From an uncultured Prevotella sp. (GTDB lineage Bacteria; Bacteroidota; Bacteroidia; Bacteroidales; Bacteroidaceae), in assembly GCA_934230115.1 (NCBI GenBank), contig CAKQEI010000002.1:5642-69641 (forward strand): a stretch of DNA of 64,000 nucleotides. The letters are read 5' to 3'. A program made the translations under genes and the position numbers. Shown in pieces: positions 59,258 to 64,000 of this stretch. The notes under the pieces were generated by a model that worked only from the letters and a program-made list of their open reading frames with translations, searched no databases and was not told where the DNA came from. Each line of letters begins with the position of its first letter. Positions within the stretch are counted from its first letter, which is position 1.

Positions 59258-59596
59258 TTAGGTATGATATTGGTGTGTCTTCTTATAGTTAGTACCATCG
59301 CAGTTGACGATAGAGATTTCCAGCACCAATCCATCCAACTGATAGTCAGTCGGGATATTGATGGCACGTCTTACGATATCCATTTCTAAGAAGTTGCTGC
59401 CGTCCTTTTTGCAGAGCACAACGTCCAGATAGTCAGGCATGTCTGGTATAGTTCCTGGCTCCGACATTTGTGGCTGCAACTCCCCAAACGCTTCCTTCAC
59501 ATACTCATATATTCCCCGAGTATATTTTTCGATGTCCACCCCTACATAGCGTGTATAGGTGTATTTGATAATGCATAAAGACATTTTACCTGCCAT
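59258..59596 (-). CDS. Hypothetical protein
   Basis: 112 residues, or 108 if the second Met (MSLCIIKYTYTRYVGVDIEKY) is the start. No signal peptide, membrane segment or motif that I recognize. Mixed alpha/beta composition with EKYTRGIYEYVKEAFGEL and a beta-rich second half (LDGLVLEISIVNCDG). It is likely co-transcribed with the zinc-ribbon gene 19 nt downstream. I find no clear promoter. Confidence 0.6.
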   Translation of the reverse strand: MAGKMSLCIIKYTYTRYVGVDIEKYTRGIYEYVKEAFGELQPQMSEPGTIPDMPDYLDVVLCKKDGSNFLEMDIVRRAINIPTDYQLDGLVLEISIVNCDGTNYKKTHQYHT

Positions 59597-59654
59597 ATTG
59601 TTTTGTATTTCAGATTATACCTTATATAATATAGTAATATGAATGGAAAATTTC

Positions 59655-59692
59655 AAAAAAAAGTGCTGGTATTTCAAAGACACCAACACTTT
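59655..59692 (-). terminator. Terminator after the PD-(D/E)XK nuclease gene
   Basis: An 11-bp stem (59660-59670 with 59682-59692, one mismatch), followed on the minus strand by eight T. It lies 48 nt past the stop. Confidence 0.75.
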
Positions 59693-59739
59693 CATTCTGA
59701 TCTTTATTCTGAACAACTATCTATATATCTGTTGTCATA

Positions 59740-61242
59740 TTAATAAGCATCGACAATCTTGACACGCTTGAATAGAGTATTGCTGTGTTTTTTTATATGT
59801 TCGAGGAAACTTTTAAAGTCGCCTTTGCGCCACATTTTTGTAATCATAGCTTTACCTGCGGCCTTATTGTTTTCATATAACGTACCATAGCCAGGCCCAA
59901 AAGGTGTGTCTTGCTTTATTGGATACAAGTCCCAACTGTTAGTGATTTCTATTTCAAAACCTGATTCGGTTTTTGCCTTTTTATCATCTTCAGATAAGCA
60001 TATCACACTATCGTATTGTTTCTTCTTTTTATTGTGGGCATAATATGAATTGATTTTTGTAGGGAATGCTGCTCTAACCTCATCAATGCTTTTAGGTGAT
60101 GAAAGTTCCATCCATTTCATGAAGAAAACAGCAACAGTTCTGCCCTTGGACAGAGAATTTTCAAAACCATCTATAGTAGTCCAATTGCCATCACCATTCT
60201 TATCCCAAAGAACGCGATATTTTGAATTGTCTCGACGATTCTGCTTGAACACGTTCATCAGTTCACCTTCGTGACCTTCTACAATCTGGCTTTTGCACAC
60301 ATACAATATGGTGGTAAACAGATTGATGTTGTTGTCCCAAAAGTTCTGTAGCAGTTCTACATACTCACTATTCACATTTATGTCATTCATAAGTTTTCTG
60401 GTCGCCTCACCTCCAGCCACAAACAATGCGGCATCATACAGCTCTTTATATCTGCTATACAAATCAGTTAGATTTTTTCGATGAGTCGAAGATATAGCCA
60501 GAATAGAGTTTGACAACTTGTTAGGGTCGATCTCTTTATCATCAGTCCATTGTGTAGCTGGCACACTCAGATTCTCAATGTAGGCATTAATCAAGTCGCT
60601 ATACTCAGACGACATTGGGTATGCAGTCAATGGCTCTATCACATTATCAAGCAGAGTCTGGTATGTAAGATGTACAAATTGTTCACAACTGCATGTTTTT
60701 GTATCGTCGGGGGTCAGATATATTTCGATGGCATGGGCTCCTTTCTCTTTAGCCAGATATTGGACGACCGCATCGTGATATTTCTTTGTTTGGTTTTGCC
60801 CCTCATTTGAGTATACCTTGTTTTCAACCACCAATGGCATCATCTTTTTATTGCCATCACAATCAGTCAGCCAAAGTTTCATCCATATATCCAATCGTTC
60901 CTTACCATTGCTTTCTGATATTTGATTAAGACATCTTTCTGTAGTACAATCTTCTACTTCCAGTTGATAATTTCCGCTTATCATCAACATTGCAAGGTCT
61001 GGTTGCAGAGCTTCATTATGTAATGCATACAGTGCCAGCACCTTTTTCAAAGGAATAAGACCCAGACCATGCTCTGAGTCAGGATTGAAAAGCCAACACA
61101 AGAAAGCGCTATGTCTGTTCTCATTACGCTCAATTTTCAATATGCTGAATATATTCTGTTTGTTATAGGATGCCGAAAGATTCTGATATATAGAATCATT
61201 TTGCATATCTATTATTTTCTTTTTTAAATCTTGGTAGCTCAT
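59740..61242 (-). CDS. PD-(D/E)XK nuclease-family protein
   Basis: 500 residues. The N-terminal half fits the PDDEXK_4-type nuclease family: ERNENRHSAFLCWLFNP (37-54), the catalytic Asp118 in ERLDIWMKL, Glu140-Asn-Lys142 in LVVENKVYSNE, and the Gln/Tyr of QNQTKKYHD. The C-terminal 200 residues (from about DNSKYRVLWDKNGDGNW) form a second domain, with IEITNSWDLYPIKQ, that I do not recognize. It is monocistronic, AT-richer than the left of the window, and preceded by a long imperfect inverted repeat. Proteins of this kind occur in defence-rich regions, so anti-phage activity is possible but not shown. Confidence 0.8.
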   Translation of the reverse strand: MSYQDLKKKIIDMQNDSIYQNLSASYNKQNIFSILKIERNENRHSAFLCWLFNPDSEHGLGLIPLKKVLALYALHNEALQPDLAMLMISGNYQLEVEDCTTERCLNQISESNGKERLDIWMKLWLTDCDGNKKMMPLVVENKVYSNEGQNQTKKYHDAVVQYLAKEKGAHAIEIYLTPDDTKTCSCEQFVHLTYQTLLDNVIEPLTAYPMSSEYSDLINAYIENLSVPATQWTDDKEIDPNKLSNSILAISSTHRKNLTDLYSRYKELYDAALFVAGGEATRKLMNDINVNSEYVELLQNFWDNNINLFTTILYVCKSQIVEGHEGELMNVFKQNRRDNSKYRVLWDKNGDGNWTTIDGFENSLSKGRTVAVFFMKWMELSSPKSIDEVRAAFPTKINSYYAHNKKKKQYDSVICLSEDDKKAKTESGFEIEITNSWDLYPIKQDTPFGPGYGTLYENNKAAGKAMITKMWRKGDFKSFLEHIKKHSNTLFKRVKIVDAY

Positions 61243-61277
61243 TGTAAGTAATTGTTAGAAATTACCAGTAATTTGTT

Positions 61278-61362
61278 AAGTCTAAAAGTTGAGTAAGATA
61301 CATATGCTATGTCATTAAAAATCAACTATAAACGAACATTGTTTTACTTCACTTTTAGACTT
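61278..61362. repeat. Long imperfect inverted repeat upstream of the nuclease gene
   Basis: A 12-bp perfect outer part (61278-61289 with 61351-61362) continues inward for about 8 bp after one mismatch; loop about 43 nt. It starts 36 nt upstream of the nuclease ATG, so it is either in the leader or a protein-binding site. Confidence 0.65.
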
Positions 61363-61388
61363 TACAATCCATTAGTTATAAATAAAGT

Positions 61389-61425
61389 GTCATTAGTGTC
61401 CCGATTTTAACGGGACACTAATGAC
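61389..61425 (-). terminator. Terminator after the 185-residue lipoprotein gene
   Basis: Perfect 15-bp stem (61389-61403 with 61411-61425) with a 7 nt loop, followed on the minus strand by ACTTTATTT. Confidence 0.65.
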
Positions 61426-61479
61426 TTAACCTTTTTGATTTTTTTGAAGAGTGATGTAACCTATTCAAATATATAGCTA

Positions 61480-62037
61480 TTATGGAGTCACCTTTATACC
61501 ATAATTAGGACATTCGAGACCAGTCACAATGAAGTTCTCGTCATCTTCGGGATCACTGTCAACCTTTATTCTTACCGTGGTTTTATCGCTTATTGTCACC
61601 TTAAACCAATTGTCGGCCTCAGCTTCATAATCCATCTTTGGTCCTTCGTCGCCATAATCACCTTCATCGCCGAGTACAAACCATTTAATATATTCACCGT
61701 GCTCTCCTTGTCCGTAATCAATTCCATCATCATAATCGGCCAATGCTTTCTTAACTTTAGGCGATAGATGACGCTCAAAATTTGCGGTATAAGCAGAATA
61801 TGACTCAGAACCAAATTCATCAGACGAATAGATAGTGTTTTTGTAGAAATTCTTCAGAAATTCGATTTTCTTATCCTTCAGCTCAGCTGCTTTCTCTTCT
61901 TTACTTATCGAATCGTTATAAATGGAGTCTGCAACCATCTGCTTACGTAACTCAGCCTCCTTTGCAGACTTCGAATTGCATGACGACACCACACCAATGG
62001 TGATGAACACCAAGAATAGATATACTATTTTCTTCAT
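61480..62037 (-). CDS. Hypothetical lipoprotein
   Basis: 185 residues with lipobox VSSC (Cys20), then a charged helical region (about 24-66, KSAKEAELRKQMVADS onward) and an acidic, Gly/Asp-rich C-terminal domain (GDEGDYGDEGPKMDYE; DSDPEDDENFIV). The domain with SDKTTVRIKVDSD and a late Cys is reminiscent of small periplasmic beta-sandwich proteins in Bacteroidota, but I cannot name it. It lies 33 nt after the 289-residue lipoprotein gene on the same strand and is followed by a hairpin. Confidence 0.75.
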   Translation of the reverse strand: MKKIVYLFLVFITIGVVSSCNSKSAKEAELRKQMVADSIYNDSISKEEKAAELKDKKIEFLKNFYKNTIYSSDEFGSESYSAYTANFERHLSPKVKKALADYDDGIDYGQGEHGEYIKWFVLGDEGDYGDEGPKMDYEAEADNWFKVTISDKTTVRIKVDSDPEDDENFIVTGLECPNYGIKVTP

Positions 62038-62070
62038 AGTCTTTTACTTCCTTATTTTGATTTATACTGC

Positions 62071-62940
62071 TTACTTCTTTTCTATTTTCTTTACGTCCTT
62101 GTTCTCCTTTGTAAATTCCGTGTATTCGGAACCGGTAAACTTGGCTTTTTTCAGAATGTCCTTCAGTGTGTTGCCACCCTTTTGGTTGAAGGTTACTGTC
62201 CAACTCAGTGCGTGGTTATAGGCAGCCATTGCATAGCCTTCAAGTTGGAAGTTATAGGTAAAAGTCTCACCAGGTTGAAGGTCAACTCCAGAAACAGTTT
62301 TTGTACTTGGTGCGGAGTTGCCGTCATTGTCGGTAAAATGAAAAACTACATCATAGTTCGTACCCCTTACCGGAAACTCACCTTCGTTTCTAATGTTCTG
62401 TTCGATATTAACCCAAGAGTACTGACGATTGTACACACCGTCAAACCTTTTCAATTTCATTTCCGTCAGTTGTCCGAACTTCTTCATGAAAAACTTCATG
62501 AAATCACTATCTTCCTTGAACAGGGAGTTAAGCGCAAGATCGGAGAGTTTCTTCATTGGTACCCCAGACTTTACTGCAAGGTCTGAATACTGTTCATCAA
62601 TATTGAACAGTCCATAGGAGTCAACAATCTGCCACTGGTCATTGCCAACAACCTTAAACTCAAGTTTCTGTTCTCTTGGGTTTCTTATTGTTGCCGTGTA
62701 ATTGCCAGTAGCATTGTCCTTTTCCACGTCGATGTCAGCAAGTTGAATTACTCGTGGTAGTTTCATATTACTGACTAATTTAGCGTCAGGATACAAGTCA
62801 TAGATTGTTGCCACATCGTTATTCTGCAGAGCTGTGACAAACTGGTTGGTCATTTCTTCAACCTTACTCTTGTTAGGGTCGCATGATGATAGTCCTAGGA
62901 CTGCAATCAATGCAATTATAAAAATGTTTCTTACTTTCAT
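62071..62940 (-). CDS. Hypothetical lipoprotein
   Basis: 289 residues with lipobox LSSC (Cys20). The N-terminal part (EEMTNQFVTALQNNDVATIYDLYPDAK) looks like an NTF2/DUF4878-type domain, and the C-terminal part (about 170-270: VNIEQNIRNEGEFPVRGTNY, LQPGETFTYNF) like an Ig-like beta-sandwich. A Lys-rich tail follows. It lies 15 nt after a Sel1-repeat protein gene and 33 nt before another lipoprotein gene, so the three form an envelope-protein unit of unknown role. Confidence 0.72.
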   Translation of the reverse strand: MKVRNIFIIALIAVLGLSSCDPNKSKVEEMTNQFVTALQNNDVATIYDLYPDAKLVSNMKLPRVIQLADIDVEKDNATGNYTATIRNPREQKLEFKVVGNDQWQIVDSYGLFNIDEQYSDLAVKSGVPMKKLSDLALNSLFKEDSDFMKFFMKKFGQLTEMKLKRFDGVYNRQYSWVNIEQNIRNEGEFPVRGTNYDVVFHFTDNDGNSAPSTKTVSGVDLQPGETFTYNFQLEGYAMAAYNHALSWTVTFNQKGGNTLKDILKKAKFTGSEYTEFTKENKDVKKIEKK

Positions 62941-62955
62941 ATTAATGCATTATTA

Positions 62956-63861
62956 TTAATAAATAACATTGGTAACTTTACCATTTCTAACTTTTACTAT
63001 TTTTGGAAAGACTTTCCCTAATAAATTGGCCATTTGTAGACCAGCATTAGGTATATATTGTTTATATGTTCCTACTTTATCCCGTGAAGGACCATTATAT
63101 TTATACATTTGATATCTGGTACCATCGTCCTCCAAGGTCTTGTATTCTGTGAGAATTCCTTCTGGCATACCGATGTAGACTTTGCCTTTTTTTATGCTGT
63201 CGAATGCTTTTTGTCCATACTTTGCCACAAGGCTTTTTTCTTGTTCTATAGCGACCTGTAATTTGGGTAAATTATTATAAATCGTTTGCAAATCCTCATC
63301 TCCTAATTCTGCACCCATCTTTAAATACTTTACAAAATCATTGTAGGATAAGTATCTCTTTACTCCATAATTAGTTTGGTTATACATAGCATTACAATAG
63401 TCGCCAACCAACGTAGTTATTGCAGTTTTGTCTTTATGGTCAGCTGCAATACGGAGATACCTCACTCCTTCCGCAACATTTTTTGTGATGTTGTGTTCTC
63501 CTGACAGTTTTACCAATCCATAATAACAGGCCGCTAAGTAGTTGCCTTTATCAGCTGATTTCTTCCACAAGTTCATGGCTTCTGTCATGTTTTTGTTAAA
63601 AAAGCCAGGAAGACCTTCACATAAAAATTTACCCACGATAAACTGTGCTTCAGCATCACCATTCGCACTTGCTTTTTTTATCCATTTGATGCCATTTATT
63701 GGATCTTTTGCCTCTATCAGTTGTAAAGCTAAAAGTCTTTGGCTTTCAGCGTTTCCAGCCTCCGCTTTCTTTGTGAGTTGCGTAATGTCATCAGTTCCTT
63801 GTGCGTTACCTACTAGTGTAAACGCAAATAATAGCATAAAAATTAAATAGATTTTTTTCAT
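62956..63861 (-). CDS. Secreted Sel1-like repeat protein
   Basis: 301 residues starting at ATG 63861 (MKKIYLIFMLLFAF), with a signal peptide ending near residue 20 (VGNAQ). About three Sel1/TPR-like repeats (residues about 25-150) contain AEAGNAESQRLLALQLIEA, ASANGDAEAQFIVGKFLCEG, and SADKGNYLAACYYGLVKLSG. The C-terminal 80 residues (KKGKVYIGMPEGILTEYKTL, KIVKVRNGKVTNVIY) resemble a small SmpA/DUF-type beta domain. Sel1 repeats usually mediate protein binding. It is first in a three-gene envelope-protein unit. Confidence 0.75.
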   Translation of the reverse strand: MKKIYLIFMLLFAFTLVGNAQGTDDITQLTKKAEAGNAESQRLLALQLIEAKDPINGIKWIKKASANGDAEAQFIVGKFLCEGLPGFFNKNMTEAMNLWKKSADKGNYLAACYYGLVKLSGEHNITKNVAEGVRYLRIAADHKDKTAITTLVGDYCNAMYNQTNYGVKRYLSYNDFVKYLKMGAELGDEDLQTIYNNLPKLQVAIEQEKSLVAKYGQKAFDSIKKGKVYIGMPEGILTEYKTLEDDGTRYQMYKYNGPSRDKVGTYKQYIPNAGLQMANLLGKVFPKIVKVRNGKVTNVIY

Positions 63862-63921
63862 AATAAAAAAATTAAAATTTTTAGATAAGTAACTGTTCAA
63901 AATTAATTTTATAAATATGAG

Positions 63922-64000
63922 CTATAATTCACGAATAAGTTCGTACCCACAGATGCCAAGGCCCTGTTCGTACAATAGAAAAGCGAGTCCGTAGTCTCGT
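63922..64000 (-). CDS. C-terminal end of a partial gene running off the window
   Basis: The minus frame is open from the window edge and ends with DYGLAFLLYEQGLGICGYEL then IREL and a TAG stop. The composition is protein-like, and the stop lies 60 nt upstream of the Sel1-repeat gene start. I cannot assign a family from 25 residues, and it could be chance. Confidence 0.4.
   Translation of the reverse strand, partial: RDYGLAFLLYEQGLGICGYELIREL

Noticed and set aside
63922-64000. tRNA or other small RNA at the right edge
   Set aside because: I could not form a cloverleaf or find conserved tRNA positions; an open reading frame end is the simpler reading.

Overview
The window looks like a chromosomal segment of a Bacteroidales bacterium, most likely Prevotella or a close relative. 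The evidence is a SusC/SusD pair, many lipoproteins with an SSC-type lipobox, fimbrillin-family and BspA-like leucine-rich-repeat surface proteins, Bacteroidota-type promoters (TTTG, about 20 nt, TAnnTTTG), and a general lack of Shine-Dalgarno sites.

Layout. (1) 0.1-11.8 kb: an alpha-mannan or high-mannose-glycan utilization locus, with susC-susD divergent from two GH92 mannosidases and a GH125 mannosidase. (2) 11.8-14.6 kb: an IspD/TarI-like cytidylyltransferase, an NDP-sugar SDR and a LicD transferase, probably for surface glycan decoration. (3) 14.6-18.9 kb: clpP-clpX-recQ. (4) 19-24.3 kb: a ROK repressor and a GH31 glycosidase carrying dockerin-like and cohesin-like modules. (5) 24.7-32.4 kb: a lipoprotein, a stand-alone IMP cyclohydrolase, then mreB-mreC-mreD-mrdA-rodA. 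(6) 32.5-38.8 kb: gpx-trxB, a receiver/ATP-grasp fusion protein, and a 5'-nucleotidase split into two genes. (7) 39-43.3 kb: rplS, a stand-alone AICAR transformylase, small proteins, and yceD-rpmF-fabH. (8) 43.3-56.2 kb: a 13-kb minus-strand run of ten genes: fimbrillin lipoprotein, two tandem fimbrillin-LRR hybrids, fimbrillin, NTF2-like protein, PEGA-like/outer-membrane protein, FN3-LRR lipoprotein, DNA-binding-like protein, Hanks kinase and sensor histidine kinase. (9) 56.3-64 kb: an AT-richer accessory region with a frameshifted AAA ATPase, an Rpn/PD-(D/E)XK gene flanked by an 18-bp direct repeat, a zinc-ribbon protein, a PD-(D/E)XK nuclease, small lipoproteins and a Sel1-repeat protein.

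How the parts fit. The GH92/GH125 enzymes would strip alpha-1,2/1,3 and then alpha-1,6 mannose in the periplasm after SusCD import. The mre-mrd-rod genes form the rod elongation machinery. Two enzymes that are usually single polypeptides, PurH and UshA-type 5'-nucleotidase, are each encoded as separate domains here. The most system-like novelty is region 8, where surface-structure lipoproteins share a transcription unit with two kinds of protein kinase and a putative regulator. All functional calls rest on reading motifs by eye; no database search was run.
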